Part shown: in pieces, positions 1 to 9,217 of the stretch
Layout: the number at the start of each line of letters is the position of its first letter
Numbering within the stretch: position 1 is the stretch's first letter
Assembly (NCBI GenBank): GCA_002238645.1
Contig: MPMT01000012.1
Location: forward strand, 1-64,000
Reading direction: 5' to 3'
Origin: Alphaproteobacteria bacterium bin52
GTDB taxonomy: Bacteria; Pseudomonadota; Alphaproteobacteria; Thalassobaculales; Thalassobaculaceae
DNA length: 64,000 bases
Program-made: the position numbers and the translations under genes
Notes under the pieces: model-generated
What the model was told of the DNA's origin: nothing
Databases searched by the model: none
What the model saw: only the letters and a program-made list of their open reading frames with translations

Positions 1-152
1 CGGCGCGTCCGGACCCGGTTCGACCGGGTTCGGAATCGTGTCATCAAACAGCAAACGCGCGGCATCAACCCGAGGGGATAGCTTAGGGACCGCGTGGCCC
101 CAATTCAAGGGGAGGAGAATGCCGGGGAGAGGAAAAACGCTAAGTAATACGG

Positions 153-1025
153 TCAGTTAGGAACCGCATGGCACTGGAAGGAACCGACTGGCCCCGGGAG
201 GTATTTAGCGCCTGTCTTAGTGTCCGGGAGCCGCATCTGGCCGGACTCGAAGTTGAGGTCATCCCAGCGCAGCCCGAGAATCTCGTTGCGGCGGCATCCG
301 GTCAGCAACAGCAGCAGGATGGCGGCGGCGGCGTGGGTGGAGGCGAGCCGCTCGGCCGGTGCCGCGTTCAGCGCTTCGCCGAGCCGGGCGAGTTCCTCGC
401 GGGTGAGGAAGCGCTCGCGGTGCCGGGGGACCTTGAAGCGCTTCATTCCCCGGCAGGGGTTCTGCCCGGAGGGGCGCCAGCCCCAGGCGTCGGCGAGCCG
501 GAACATGTGGCCCAGGATGTCGGCGGCGCGGTTGGCCACGGTAGGCATCTCGTGCAGGCCGGTATAGAAGCCGACGATGTCGCTCTTCTGGACCTTGTCG
601 ACCGGCAGGTGCCCGAGGGCCGGCACGATGTGCTTGCGCAGCATGAGGCCGTAATGGCGCACGGTCAGGGGTTTGCAGCGGACCGCGACATACTCGCGCT
701 CGAAGCGCGCGGCGAGGTCGGCGACGGTCGGCGCGGCGGCCGGCTCGGGCTCGACCGGGGGCTTGCCCAGCTTGATGCGCGCGATGATCTCGGTGGCTTG
801 CTTGCGGGCCTGGTCGGCGGAGACGGGGTTGCCGTGCTCGCCGATGGTGACCCGCCTGGAGCGGCCGAAGGCGCGGGTCTGGACGACGTAGAGCTTGCGG
901 CCGTGGGGATAGACGCGGACGCCGAAGCCGGGGAGATCGCGATCCCAGAAGATGGCATCCTTGCTGTCGACCGAGAGACGGTCCACGATTCGTTTGGTGA
1001 GGGCGTGGCCTTGGGGCCGGGCCAT
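153..1025 (-). pseudogene. Truncated tyrosine recombinase (island integrase)
   Basis: Integrase of the DUF4102 (P4-like) class, which inserts and excises genomic islands. Residues about 1-85 form the arm-type DNA-binding domain (LPGFGVRV motif), about 95-185 the core-binding domain, and the catalytic domain begins with the first catalytic arginine in TGCRRNEILGLRW near residue 245. The frame stops at 290 residues, shortly after KTGAK, whereas family members run to about 390-420. The H-x-x-R box and the tyrosine nucleophile are absent, so it should be inactive. It lies beside a threonine-aldolase fragment and tRNA-Pro, which marks an island edge; the rest of the island would lie left of the window or is lost. 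Confidence 0.8.
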
Positions 1026-1233
1026 GGCGGGGTGCTCCTTGGGGAATCCAACGGGTGGCGAGGTGATTCAGGCGGACTCTCTGGTAAGCGCACTGGTAGT
1101 GTGGTGCGAGCGAAGCCGCGCGTCGCCGCTGGGGCTGTATCGCGTGCGTGTCATGATGGGAGACAGCTTAGCGAAACTGGATAGTCCAGTCAATACAATG
1201 CGTTAGGTCTCTCTATCGCGATGTAGGAAATGA

Positions 1234-1497
1234 GTGGGGAAGTATGCCTTAGACGATAAAATCGGGAGAGTCGGGTTGAGAAATAAATTCGACACCAATA
1301 TCGTCATCTTCGACCTCTCCGCTTCCGGCCCGACTGCCGCCGACGTCGTCGGGGCCCTGCTGAATGACGGCGTGAGGCTGGGCGCGTTCGGTGAACGGAC
1401 CATTCGCATCGTGTGCCACCTGGGCGTCGGACCGGCTGACGGTGAGCTGTTGTGCGCGCTGCTGCAAGGGGCGCTCGAGGGGAGCCCGGATCACTGA
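1234..1497 (+). pseudogene. C-terminal fragment of a threonine aldolase-like PLP enzyme
   Basis: From about 1285 to the stop the translation resembles the C-terminal subdomain of low-specificity L-threonine aldolases: NIVIFDL, then GVRLGAFGERTIRIVCHLGV, corresponding to the family's region ending in R-x-V-T-H-L-x-V. About 70 of roughly 340 residues remain and the PLP-lysine domain is missing. The first 15 codons, read from a GTG at 1234, are AT-richer and unrelated, so this is a remnant rather than a small gene. The break at about 1230-1285 is probably where the integrase-bearing DNA joins the chromosome. The family assignment rests on motif memory and is moderately sure. Confidence 0.5.
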
Positions 1498-1558
1498 CCT
1501 GACATCGGGGCTTCCGGGAAGTCCGCCCGGAACGGGGCTGTCTCGGGTACAGTCAAGC

Positions 1559-1635
1559 TGGTCGGGGAGAGAGGATTTGAACCTCCGGCCCCTGCCTCCC
1601 GAAGACAGTGCTCTACCAGGCTGAGCTACTCCCCG
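1559..1635 (-). tRNA. tRNA-Pro (anticodon CGG), CCA encoded
   Basis: Cloverleaf read on the minus strand. The acceptor stem CGGGGAG (1635-1629) pairs with CTCCCCG (1569-1563). Discriminator A is at 1562 and an encoded CCA at 1561-1559. The anticodon stem CTGTC/GGCAG encloses the loop TTCGGGA, giving anticodon CGG, which reads proline codon CCG. The T arm contains GGTTCAAATCC. A good promoter lies just upstream. Its 3' end faces the truncated integrase, but a threonine-aldolase fragment lies between, so the tRNA itself is intact and is not obviously the attachment site. Confidence 0.95.
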
Positions 1636-1648
1636 ACCGCAAACGCGG

Positions 1649-1677
1649 CTTATATCGGCTGCAGGGTTCCTCGGCAA
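1649..1677 (-). promoter_or_regulatory. Sigma70-type promoter of tRNA-Pro
   Basis: On the minus strand a -35 box TTGCCG (1677-1672) and a -10 box TATAAG (1654-1649) are separated by 17 bases. Transcription would start near 1642, a few bases before the mature tRNA 5' end. Position and spacing fit a housekeeping promoter; strength was not measured. Confidence 0.55.
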
Positions 1678-1769
1678 CACGCTTGGACGGAGCACGGCGC
1701 CGGCCGCGCCGTTTGCCGTCTCCCGATCGCATCGCTATGGTGCCGCCGCGTCACACCGGGGTCCTGTCC

Positions 1770-4703
1770 ATGATCACCTGCACGCCGGATGCGCCGGACA
1801 TCGCCGGCAGAATCCGCAGCCGTCTTGCTGCCGAGATCGAGGGCGAGGTGCACTTCGACGCCTTCTCGAGGGGCCGGTACTCCACGGACGCATCGATCTA
1901 CCAGATCACCCCCCTCGGCGTCGTCATCCCGCGTTCCCAGCAGGACCTGGTTCGAACCGTCGAGATCGCGGCGGAAGCCGGACTGCCGATCCTGCCGCGC
2001 GGAGGCGGCACCAGCCAGTGCGGACAGACCGTCAACCGGGCGCTGGTCATCGACTGCAGCCCCCATCTCGACCGCATCACCCGGTTCGACCCCGACGCGA
2101 GGTCGGTCACGGTCGAACCGGGGATGGTGCTCGATCACCTGAACGCTTTCCTCAAGCCGCACGGCCTGTTCTTTCCCGTCGACATCTCCACCGCGTCCCG
2201 CGCGACCATCGGGGGAATGACCGCAAACAACTCGTGCGGAACCCGCTCGCTGCGCTACGGCATCATGGTCGACAACGTCACCGCGATCGACGCACTGCTG
2301 GTGACGGGTGAGCAGTTGCGGTTCGGCCAGGTTCCCGGCCGCATCGAGACAAACTCTCTGCACCCGCGCTACGCGGAACTGGTCCGCACGGTGCGCGACA
2401 TCGCCGCCGGTGTGCGCGACGAGGTCTCCGAGCGATTCCCGGCGCTGCTTCGGCGCGTCGGCGGATACAACCTCGACCGGATCGACCCGGACGGTCACAA
2501 CATGGCGAGCCTGCTGGTGGGTTCGGAAGGCACGCTCGCGGCGTTTCGCGAAATCGAGCTCGCACTCCACGAAATCCCGCGTCACCGGGTCACCGGAGTA
2601 TGCCACTTTCCCACCTTCGAGGCGGCGATGGAGTCGACGCGGCACCTGGTGGCGCTGGGCCCGACGGCGGTCGAACTTATCGACAGGACCATGATCGACC
2701 TTGCGCGGCAGATCGCGATGTTCCGCCCGGTGGTCGACAGTTTCGTCAGCGGCGAGCCGGGCGCGCTGCTGCTGGTGGAGTTCTCCGGCGAGGACCATGC
2801 GACACTGCTGGGCCGGCTCGCGGACCTTGACCGGACCATGGCGGACATCGGCTTTCCCGGCGCCGTGGTCGAGGCAGTCGACCCCTCCTTCCAGGCCAGC
2901 ATCACCAGCGTGCGCCAGCAGGGTCTCAACATCATGATGTCGATGCGCGGAGACGCCAAGCCGGTCTCCTTCATCGAGGACTGCGCAGTGCCGCTCGAGG
3001 ACCTGGCCGGCTACACCAGCGGGCTCAACCAGATATTCGAGCGCCACGGAACCACCGGAACCTGGTACGCCCACGCGTCGGTCGGCTGCCTGCATGTCCG
3101 CCCGGTCCTCAACATGAAGTCCGGGACCGATGTCGGCAGGATGCGGGCCATCGCCGAGGAAGCCTTCGAACTGGTCCGGCGCTACAAGGGATCTCACTCC
3201 GGCGAACACGGCGACGGGATCGTGCGTTCGGAGTTTCACGAAACCATGTTCGGCACCGCGATCACGCGCGCCTTTGCCGGGATCAAGCAAGCGTTCGATC
3301 CCGTCGGACTGATGAACCCCGGGCGCATCGTCGACCCGCCGCGAATGGACGACCGCAGCCTGCTGCGGTACCCGCCGGGCTACCGGGCACGCCCGCACGG
3401 AACCGCGCTCGACTGGTCGCAGTGGAGGGGTTTCGCGCGCGCCGTGGAGATGTGCAACAACAACGGCGCCTGCCGCAAGACCGCGCCGGGCGTGATGTGT
3501 CCGAGCTACCGGATCACCCGGGATGAACAGCACGTGACCCGGGGCCGCGCCAATACGCTGCGCCTGGCGCTGACCGGCCAGCTCGGTCCGGATGCCCTCG
3601 CGAGCGAGCGGATGGCCGAGGCCATGTCTCTGTGCGTGTCGTGCAAGGCGTGCAGGCGCGAGTGCCCGACCGGCGTCGACATGGCGCGCATGAAGATCGA
3701 GGCCAGGCACGCCCGGGCCCGCCTGCACGGCGTGCCGTTGCGTGACCGGCTGGTCGCGACCCTGCCGCGCTATGCCGAGGCGGCGTCGCGGTTCCACTTC
3801 ATCGCCAATCTGCGCGACACGGTGCCCGGAGCCGCCTGGCTGAGCGAACGGCTGGTGGGCCTGTCGGCGCGCCGCCGCCTGCCCGCCTGGCACCCGGCCC
3901 CGTTCCGGTCGCGGGAGGCCGCGATGCGCGACAGCAGCAAGACGGTGGTACTGCTCGCCGACACCTTCAACAGCTACTTCGAACCGGAGAACCTTCGCGC
4001 GGCGCTGCGGGTGCTCGAGGCCGCGGGTTACAGGGTCCATGTCGTCGACCCCTCTGCCGACGGCACAGGACGCCGGTTGTGCTGCGGACGCACCTGGCTT
4101 GCGGCCGGCATGGTCACGCAGGCGAGGGACGAGGCGGAGCGGATGATCGCGGCCCTTGCGCCCTACGTCGAAGCCGGACTGTCCGTAGTCGGGCTTGAAC
4201 CGTCGTGCCTGTTCACCCTCCGTGACGAGTTCGTCGCCATGCTGCCGGGCGGGCGGGCGGAACGGCTTGCGGAGATGGCCGTCACGCTCGAGGAATTCCT
4301 GGTGCGCGAACACGAGGCCGGCCGCCTCGAGCCTTCGTTCCGGCGCAGCGACGCCCGCACGCTCGTGCACGGACACTGTCACCAGAAGGCCTTCGGCGCC
4401 ATGGATGCGGTCCCCGCCGCACTCGGTCTTGTCCCGGGGCTCGAGGTCTCGGTCATCGCGTCCAGCTGCTGCGGCATGGCCGGTCCCTTCGGCTACGAGG
4501 CGGAACGGTTCGACGTCTCCATGGCCATGGCGGAACGCGATCTGCTGCCGGCCGTCCGTGCCGCCGGCCCGGACACGATCGTGGTGGCTGACGGAACCAG
4601 CTGCAGACACCAGATACGGGATGGAACCGGGCGCGACGCCGTTCACGCTGCCCGCGTCCTCGCCGACGCGCTGCCCCCCCGGCCACGCCACGACAGGACC
4701 TGA
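1770..4703 (+). CDS. FAD-linked 2-hydroxyacid dehydrogenase with fused FeS/CCG domains (YdiJ-like)
   Basis: About 977 residues. N-terminal FAD-binding PCMH domain (PRGGGTSQCGQ near 77-87), then the FAD-linked oxidase C-terminal domain, then an iron-sulfur region with cysteines from about C562 (CNNNGACRK) and a CxxCxxCxxxCP motif from C622, and finally cysteine-rich CCG motifs near 770 and 900 (SSCCGMAGPFG). This is the architecture of E. coli YdiJ (D-2-hydroxyglutarate dehydrogenase) and of D-lactate dehydrogenase/GlcDF-type fusions, which pass electrons from a D-2-hydroxyacid to the respiratory chain at the membrane. The ATG at 1770 is preferred because earlier in-frame codons run into the tRNA gene. 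The aminotransferase follows after 2 bases, so the pair may act in hydroxyacid/glyoxylate metabolism. The exact substrate is unknown. Confidence 0.9.
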   Translation: MITCTPDAPDIAGRIRSRLAAEIEGEVHFDAFSRGRYSTDASIYQITPLGVVIPRSQQDLVRTVEIAAEAGLPILPRGGGTSQCGQTVNRALVIDCSPHLDRITRFDPDARSVTVEPGMVLDHLNAFLKPHGLFFPVDISTASRATIGGMTANNSCGTRSLRYGIMVDNVTAIDALLVTGEQLRFGQVPGRIETNSLHPRYAELVRTVRDIAAGVRDEVSERFPALLRRVGGYNLDRIDPDGHNMASLLVGSEGTLAAFREIELALHEIPRHRVTGVCHFPTFEAAMESTRHLVALGPTAVELIDRTMIDLARQIAMFRPVVDSFVSGEPGALLLVEFSGEDHATLLGRLADLDRTMADIGFPGAVVEAVDPSFQASITSVRQQGLNIMMSMRGDAKPVSFIEDCAVPLEDLAGYTSGLNQIFERHGTTGTWYAHASVGCLHVRPVLNMKSGTDVGRMRAIAEEAFELVRRYKGSHSGEHGDGIVRSEFHETMFGTAITRAFAGIKQAFDPVGLMNPGRIVDPPRMDDRSLLRYPPGYRARPHGTALDWSQWRGFARAVEMCNNNGACRKTAPGVMCPSYRITRDEQHVTRGRANTLRLALTGQLGPDALASERMAEAMSLCVSCKACRRECPTGVDMARMKIEARHARARLHGVPLRDRLVATLPRYAEAASRFHFIANLRDTVPGAAWLSERLVGLSARRRLPAWHPAPFRSREAAMRDSSKTVVLLADTFNSYFEPENLRAALRVLEAAGYRVHVVDPSADGTGRRLCCGRTWLAAGMVTQARDEAERMIAALAPYVEAGLSVVGLEPSCLFTLRDEFVAMLPGGRAERLAEMAVTLEEFLVREHEAGRLEPSFRRSDARTLVHGHCHQKAFGAMDAVPAALGLVPGLEVSVIASSCCGMAGPFGYEAERFDVSMAMAERDLLPAVRAAGPDTIVVADGTSCRHQIRDGTGRDAVHAARVLADALPPRPRHDRT

Positions 4704-4705
4704 TC

Positions 4706-5875
4706 ATGCCCTACCGCGCCGGTCGTCATTTCCTGCAGATACCCGGACCATCCAATGTGCCGGACCGCATCCTCCGCGCCATGGACCAGCCGGTGATCGA
4801 CCATCGCGGGCCCGAGTTCCAGGCACTGGCACGCCGGGTGCTGGCGCGCATCGGGCCGGTGTTCGGAACGACGGAACCGATCGTGATCTTCCCGTCATCG
4901 GGAACCGGAGCCTGGGAAGCAGCACTGGTCAATACCCTCTCCCCGGGCGACCGGGTGGTCATGTACGAAACCGGGCATTTCGCGACACTGTGGTCCCGGC
5001 TGGCCGAACGGCTCGGCCTGCGACCTCACTTGCTCCCCGGCGACTGGCGCCGCGGCGCGCGTGCGGACGCGATCGCCGAGGCCCTCGCGGCCGACCGGGC
5101 GCACGAGATCCGGGCGGTCTGCATCGTCCACAACGAGACCTCGACCGGAGCGGTCTCCGACGTGCGCGCGGTCCGGGCGGCAATCGACGAGGCCGGACAC
5201 CCGGCACTGCTGATGGTCGACACGATCTCGGGCCTTGCCAGCGTGGAGCTGCGCCACGACGACTGGGGCATCGACGTCACCGTTGCCGGCTCGCAGAAGG
5301 GCCTGATGCTGCCGCCGGGGCTCGGGTTCAACGCCGTGGGTCCAAAGGCGCGCGAGGCCGCCAGGACCGCAACCCTGCCGCGGTCGTACTGGGACTGGGA
5401 GCCCTGTCTCGACGCCCGCGAGACGGGGTCGTTTCCCTATACGCCGGCAACCAATCTGCTCTACGGCCTCGACGAGGCCTGTGCAATGCTGGCGGAAGAG
5501 GGACTGGACGCGGTGTTCGCACGCCACGATCGCCTGGCCGAGGCGACCCGGCGTGCGGTCCGGACCTGGGGTCTGGACATCCAGTGTGCGAACGCCGCCG
5601 AGCACAGTCCGGTGCTGACCGGTATACGAATGCCGGACGGTCACGACGCCGACGCGTTGCGCGCGGCAATCCTCGAGCGGTTCGACATGTCGCTCGGGTC
5701 CGGGCTCGGGAAGGTCGCCAGCCGGATGTTCCGCGTCGGACACCTGGGAGACTTCAACGACCTGATGCTGATCGGAACGCTTTCGGGCGTCGAGATGGGG
5801 CTGGCGGTACAGCAGGTTCCACACAGCCGCGGCGGTGTTCAGGCGGCAATGGATTACCTGACCGGGAACGCCTGA
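4706..5875 (+). CDS. Class V aminotransferase, serine/alanine-glyoxylate type
   Basis: A 389-residue PLP enzyme of fold type I. The N-terminus QIPGPSNVPDRIL and the strand ending MVDTISGLAS are typical of serine-glyoxylate and alanine-glyoxylate aminotransferases. The PLP lysine is K198 in GSQKGLMLPPG. Length is normal for the family. It starts 2 bases after the stop of the FAD/FeS dehydrogenase, so the two are almost certainly co-transcribed: the dehydrogenase could make a 2-oxoacid such as glyoxylate, and this enzyme would convert glyoxylate to glycine. The choice between serine, alanine and other amino donors cannot be made from sequence. Confidence 0.88.
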   Translation: MPYRAGRHFLQIPGPSNVPDRILRAMDQPVIDHRGPEFQALARRVLARIGPVFGTTEPIVIFPSSGTGAWEAALVNTLSPGDRVVMYETGHFATLWSRLAERLGLRPHLLPGDWRRGARADAIAEALAADRAHEIRAVCIVHNETSTGAVSDVRAVRAAIDEAGHPALLMVDTISGLASVELRHDDWGIDVTVAGSQKGLMLPPGLGFNAVGPKAREAARTATLPRSYWDWEPCLDARETGSFPYTPATNLLYGLDEACAMLAEEGLDAVFARHDRLAEATRRAVRTWGLDIQCANAAEHSPVLTGIRMPDGHDADALRAAILERFDMSLGSGLGKVASRMFRVGHLGDFNDLMLIGTLSGVEMGLAVQQVPHSRGGVQAAMDYLTGNA

Positions 5876-5970
5876 GGCCGCCCGCGCCCAGGCCGGCACT
5901 TGGAACCCTGCGCGAATTCTGGCACACGGGGTGCCTGGAAATCGCGCGTAGCACCGGGAGCGTACGGCGC

Positions 5971-7863
5971 ATGGACGACAATCGTCTGATCGAGGTCGAG
6001 GATTTCAGGGTCTACTTTCCGCTCGAGGACGAGACGGTCAAGGCGGTTGACGGCGTGTCGTGGCATATCGACCGAGGCGAAACCCTGGCCGTCGTGGGAG
6101 AATCCGGGTCCGGCAAGTCGGTGACCGCGATGGGGCTGATGCGGTTGACCGACTATGCCGGCGGCAGGATCATGTCCGGCTCGTGCCAGTTCAGGCGCAA
6201 GAGCGGCGACGTCATCGACATCGTCACGCAGGCCCAGGACGTCATGCGCGACATCCGCGGCAACGATATCTCGATGATCTTCCAGGAACCGATGACCTCG
6301 CTCAACCCGGTGTTCACCGTCGGGACCCAGATCGCCGAAGCCATCGTCCTGCATCAGGGCAAGACCGAGAGCGAAGCGCTCGGTATGGCACTCGAGATGC
6401 TGAAGCTTGTGCGGATTCCCGAGCCCGAAAAGCAGCTTTCCCAGTACCCGCACCAGCTGTCGGGTGGCATGCGCCAGCGGGTGATGATCGCCATGGCACT
6501 CAGTTGCCGCCCGTCGCTTCTGATCGCCGACGAACCGACCACGGCACTCGACGTCACCATCCAGGCGCAGATCCTCGACCTGATCAAGCTGCTGCAGCGC
6601 GAGATCGGAATGTCGGTGATGTTCATCACCCATGACATGGGCGTGGTCGCCGAGGTTGCCGACCGGGTCGTGGTGATGCTGAGGGGCGAAAAGGTCGAGG
6701 AAGGCTCGGCGGAAGAGATCTTCCACAACCCGCGGCATCCCTACACCAAGGCGCTGCTCTCGGCCGTTCCCCGGCTTGGCAGCATGTCCGCCCGGCCGTT
6801 GCCGGCCAAGTTCGCCAATGTCGACGTGCGACGTGCCGAAGGCGACGAGGTGCGCGATGCCAGCGCCGAACAGCAGCTGCTCGAGATCCGCGACACCGTG
6901 CGCCGGGACGCAGCACCTCTGATCGAGGTCAATGGCCTTACCACCCGTTTCGATATCCGGAAGGGCCTTTTCGGCCGCGCGACCGGTCGCATCCACGCGG
7001 TCGAGGACGTGGATTTCTCCCTGCAGCCGGGAGAGACCCTGGCGCTGGTCGGGGAGAGCGGATGCGGCAAGTCGACGACCGGGCGAAGCATCATTCGGCT
7101 GACCCAGCCGACGCGCGGCAAGGTCGTGTTCGAAGGCCACGACCTCACCGGCCTGACGTCACGTGACATGCGGCCATACCGGCGCCAGATGCAGATGATC
7201 TTCCAGGACCCGTTCGCATCCCTCAACCCGCGCATGACCGCCGGCGCGGCCATCGCCGAGCCGATGGAGGTGCACGGGATCGCCAGCGGCAGGCACGCAC
7301 GGGACCGGGTCGCCGACCTGCTGTACCGGGTCGGGCTTGAACCGGAACACGCGGCCCGCTACCCGCACGAGTTCTCCGGCGGCCAGCGACAGCGCCTGTG
7401 CATCGCCCGCGCACTGGGACTCGAGCCGAAGCTGATCATCGCCGACGAGGCGGTGTCCGCGCTCGACGTGTCGATCCAGGCCCAGGTCATCAACCTGATG
7501 ATGGATCTGCAGGAGGAGTTCGGCCTGTCATACCTGTTCATCAGCCACGACATGGCGGTGGTAGAACGGATCAGCCACCGGGTCGCGGTGATGTACCTTG
7601 GCGAGATCGTCGAGGTCGGGACCCGCGGCCAGGTGTTCGAGAATCCGCGCCATCCCTACACACGCAAGCTGATGGCCGCCGTTCCCGTCGCCGACCCGAG
7701 ACTGCGCAAGCAGGAACTCAACCTGATGACCGACGAGATCCCCAGCCCGCTGAAGCCGATCGGCTACGAGCCGCCGGTCCGCAGGATGATCGAGGTCGAG
7801 GAAGGGCATTTCGTCATGGACCATGACGATGACATCGACCTGCCCCGAGCCCGGGTCGCGTAA
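5971..7863 (+). CDS. Dipeptide/oligopeptide-type ABC transporter, fused double ATPase
   Basis: A 630-residue protein with two complete nucleotide-binding domains in tandem, equivalent to DppD fused to DppF (as in GsiA/YliA). Domain 1: Walker A GESGSGKS at 43-50, signature LSGGMRQR near 163, Walker B LLIADEP near 182. Domain 2: GESGCGKS near 361, FSGGQRQR near 467, LIIADEA near 487. The C-terminal tail with ...[13 protein letters not shown] is the oligopeptide/dipeptide ABC extension. The ATG at 5971 was chosen because domain homology begins there; the frame is open far upstream but overlaps the previous gene. No permease or binding protein lies nearby, so its partners are elsewhere. Confidence 0.92.
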   Translation: MDDNRLIEVEDFRVYFPLEDETVKAVDGVSWHIDRGETLAVVGESGSGKSVTAMGLMRLTDYAGGRIMSGSCQFRRKSGDVIDIVTQAQDVMRDIRGNDISMIFQEPMTSLNPVFTVGTQIAEAIVLHQGKTESEALGMALEMLKLVRIPEPEKQLSQYPHQLSGGMRQRVMIAMALSCRPSLLIADEPTTALDVTIQAQILDLIKLLQREIGMSVMFITHDMGVVAEVADRVVVMLRGEKVEEGSAEEIFHNPRHPYTKALLSAVPRLGSMSARPLPAKFANVDVRRAEGDEVRDASAEQQLLEIRDTVRRDAAPLIEVNGLTTRFDIRKGLFGRATGRIHAVEDVDFSLQPGETLALVGESGCGKSTTGRSIIRLTQPTRGKVVFEGHDLTGLTSRDMRPYRRQMQMIFQDPFASLNPRMTAGAAIAEPMEVHGIASGRHARDRVADLLYRVGLEPEHAARYPHEFSGGQRQRLCIARALGLEPKLIIADEAVSALDVSIQAQVINLMMDLQEEFGLSYLFISHDMAVVERISHRVAVMYLGEIVEVGTRGQVFENPRHPYTRKLMAAVPVADPRLRKQELNLMTDEIPSPLKPIGYEPPVRRMIEVEEGHFVMDHDDDIDLPRARVA

Positions 7864-7882
7864 CCGTTGCGGAAAGTGGCGC

Positions 7883-8902
7883 TCAGTAGTCGCGGGTCAC
7901 GCAGAAGGTAATCACGTCAACCAGCGCCCGCAGGGCCGGACTGTCCGGGAACAGACCGAGGGCATCGCGTGCAATCGAAGCGTGGTGCCTCGCCCGGGCG
8001 ACGGTATCCTCGATCGCGCCGTGCCTGCGCATCAGTGCCTGAGCCCGGTCGAAGTCCCCGTCCTCCTGCTCGAGATCCTCCATGGTCCGGCACCAGAAGC
8101 GACGTTCCTCCTCGGAGCCGCGCCGGAAGGCGAGGATCACCGGCAGGGTGATCTTGCCCTCGCGCATGTCATCACCCACCCGCTTGCCGAGTTCCGCCTG
8201 GCGCGCCGAGTAGTCGAGTGCGTCGTCAACGAGCTGGAAGGCAAGGCCGAGATTGAGTCCGAAAGAGACCAGCGCGTCCTCCTCGTCGCCGGGTCGATCG
8301 GCAACCACCGCGGCAATCTGTACCGCAGCGGAGAACAGCGCCGCGGTCTTGGCCTCGATCACCCGCAGGTACTCGATCTCCTCGGTGCGGGTATTGTTGC
8401 TCGCGGCGAGCTGGCGCACCTCGCCCTCGGCGATGATCGCCGATGCGTCCGACAGCACCTTGAGGACGCGCAGCGACCCGTCCGCCACCATCAACTGGAA
8501 CGCGCGGCTGAACAGGAAATCGCCGACCAGCACGCTCGCCTTGTTGCCCCACAGCGTGTTGGCCGAGTCCAGGCCGCGGCGCAGGTCGCTGCCATCGACA
8601 ACATCGTCGTGCAGCAGGGTGGCGGTGTGGATGAACTCGACGCAGGCGGCAAGCGGCACCAGGCGGTCTCCCGAATAGCCGCACAGCTGGCCGGCGCCGA
8701 TGGTCAGCATCGGACGCAGCCGCTTGCCCCCAGCCTCGATCAGGTGCCCGGCCAGACGGGGAATGAGCTGGACCGGGCTCTGCATCTGTTCGATGATGGT
8801 CGTGTTGACCCGGTCCATGTCGTCCTGGACCAGGGTGACCAGGGGTTCCAGCAGGGTATCCGGTTCGCCTCGGCGCCGGCTCATCGGGACGATGGTCGCC
8901 AC
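7883..8902 (-). CDS. ispB: Polyprenyl diphosphate synthase (octaprenyl/decaprenyl)
   Basis: Long-chain trans-prenyltransferase that makes the quinone side chain by adding isopentenyl diphosphate to farnesyl diphosphate. About 339 residues. First aspartate-rich motif DDVVD near 99-103, second DDALD near 226, and GGKRLRP near the N-terminus, all typical of IspB-type enzymes. The GTG at 8902 is preferred because GGAG sits 6 bases before it and a promoter lies just upstream; an ATG at 8884 is the alternative. It is divergent from DUF2007 and the methyltransferase, a familiar alphaproteobacterial order. Chain length (8 or 10 units) cannot be read. Confidence 0.92.
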   Translation of the reverse strand: MATIVPMSRRRGEPDTLLEPLVTLVQDDMDRVNTTIIEQMQSPVQLIPRLAGHLIEAGGKRLRPMLTIGAGQLCGYSGDRLVPLAACVEFIHTATLLHDDVVDGSDLRRGLDSANTLWGNKASVLVGDFLFSRAFQLMVADGSLRVLKVLSDASAIIAEGEVRQLAASNNTRTEEIEYLRVIEAKTAALFSAAVQIAAVVADRPGDEEDALVSFGLNLGLAFQLVDDALDYSARQAELGKRVGDDMREGKITLPVILAFRRGSEEERRFWCRTMEDLEQEDGDFDRAQALMRRHGAIEDTVARARHHASIARDALGLFPDSPALRALVDVITFCVTRDY

Positions 8903-8934
8903 GATCCACTCCACTTGACGGTGGTTTGACGCGG

Positions 8935-8962
8935 AGCATAGGAGCGCGGTACCGGCGGTCAA
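8935..8962 (-). promoter_or_regulatory. Promoter of the polyprenyl synthase gene
   Basis: Minus-strand -35 TTGACC (8962-8957) and -10 TATGCT (8940-8935), 16-base spacer. The start point near 8928 leaves a leader of about 26 bases to the GTG at 8902, which contains the GGAG ribosome site and so supports that start codon. Confidence 0.5.
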
Positions 8963-8998
8963 GCCCGACCGTCGGCTGATCCGCACCGGAGAGCGAGC

Positions 8999-9217
8999 AT
9001 GAAGGAAGTCCTGCGCAGTTCCGACCCGGTACGCCTGTCATTCATCACTGCCCTGCTGGCAGATGCCGGGATCGAGACCTACGTCCTGGACACCCACATG
9101 AGCATTCTCGAGGGCAGCGCCAGTGCCATTCCCCGCCGCCTGATGGTCGCGGACGAGTGGTACGACGCCACCTGCCGCATCCTCGAGCAGTCCGGTGAAC
9201 CCCTGCACACCCGTTGA
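8999..9217 (+). CDS. DUF2007 small protein (putative signal-transducing protein)
   Basis: A 72-residue protein with the DUF2007 pattern: an N-terminal strand (KEVLRSSDPVRLSFI), LLADAGIETYVLD, and the central PRRLMVADEWYDAT. The family has a small ferredoxin-like alpha/beta fold with similarity to signal-transduction proteins; no biochemical role is established. Its last 23 bases overlap the start of the methyltransferase gene, so the two are translated as a unit. It is divergent from the polyprenyl synthase. Confidence 0.8.
   Translation: MKEVLRSSDPVRLSFITALLADAGIETYVLDTHMSILEGSASAIPRRLMVADEWYDATCRILEQSGEPLHTR

Noticed and set aside
1249-1695. A 148-codon minus-strand frame across tRNA-Pro with a PGRALSSGGRGRRFKSS-like segment.
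   Set aside because: This is the well-known spurious translation of a tRNA gene; the tRNA cloverleaf explains the sequence.
1650-4691. A 1013-codon open frame antisense to the FAD/FeS dehydrogenase.
   Set aside because: Shadow frame caused by high third-position GC; its translation has no domain, while the plus strand has full FAD, FeS and CCG motifs.
4195-5970. Long in-frame upstream extension of the double ABC ATPase.
   Set aside because: It overlaps the end of the dehydrogenase and the whole aminotransferase in another frame, and ABC homology starts only at 5971.
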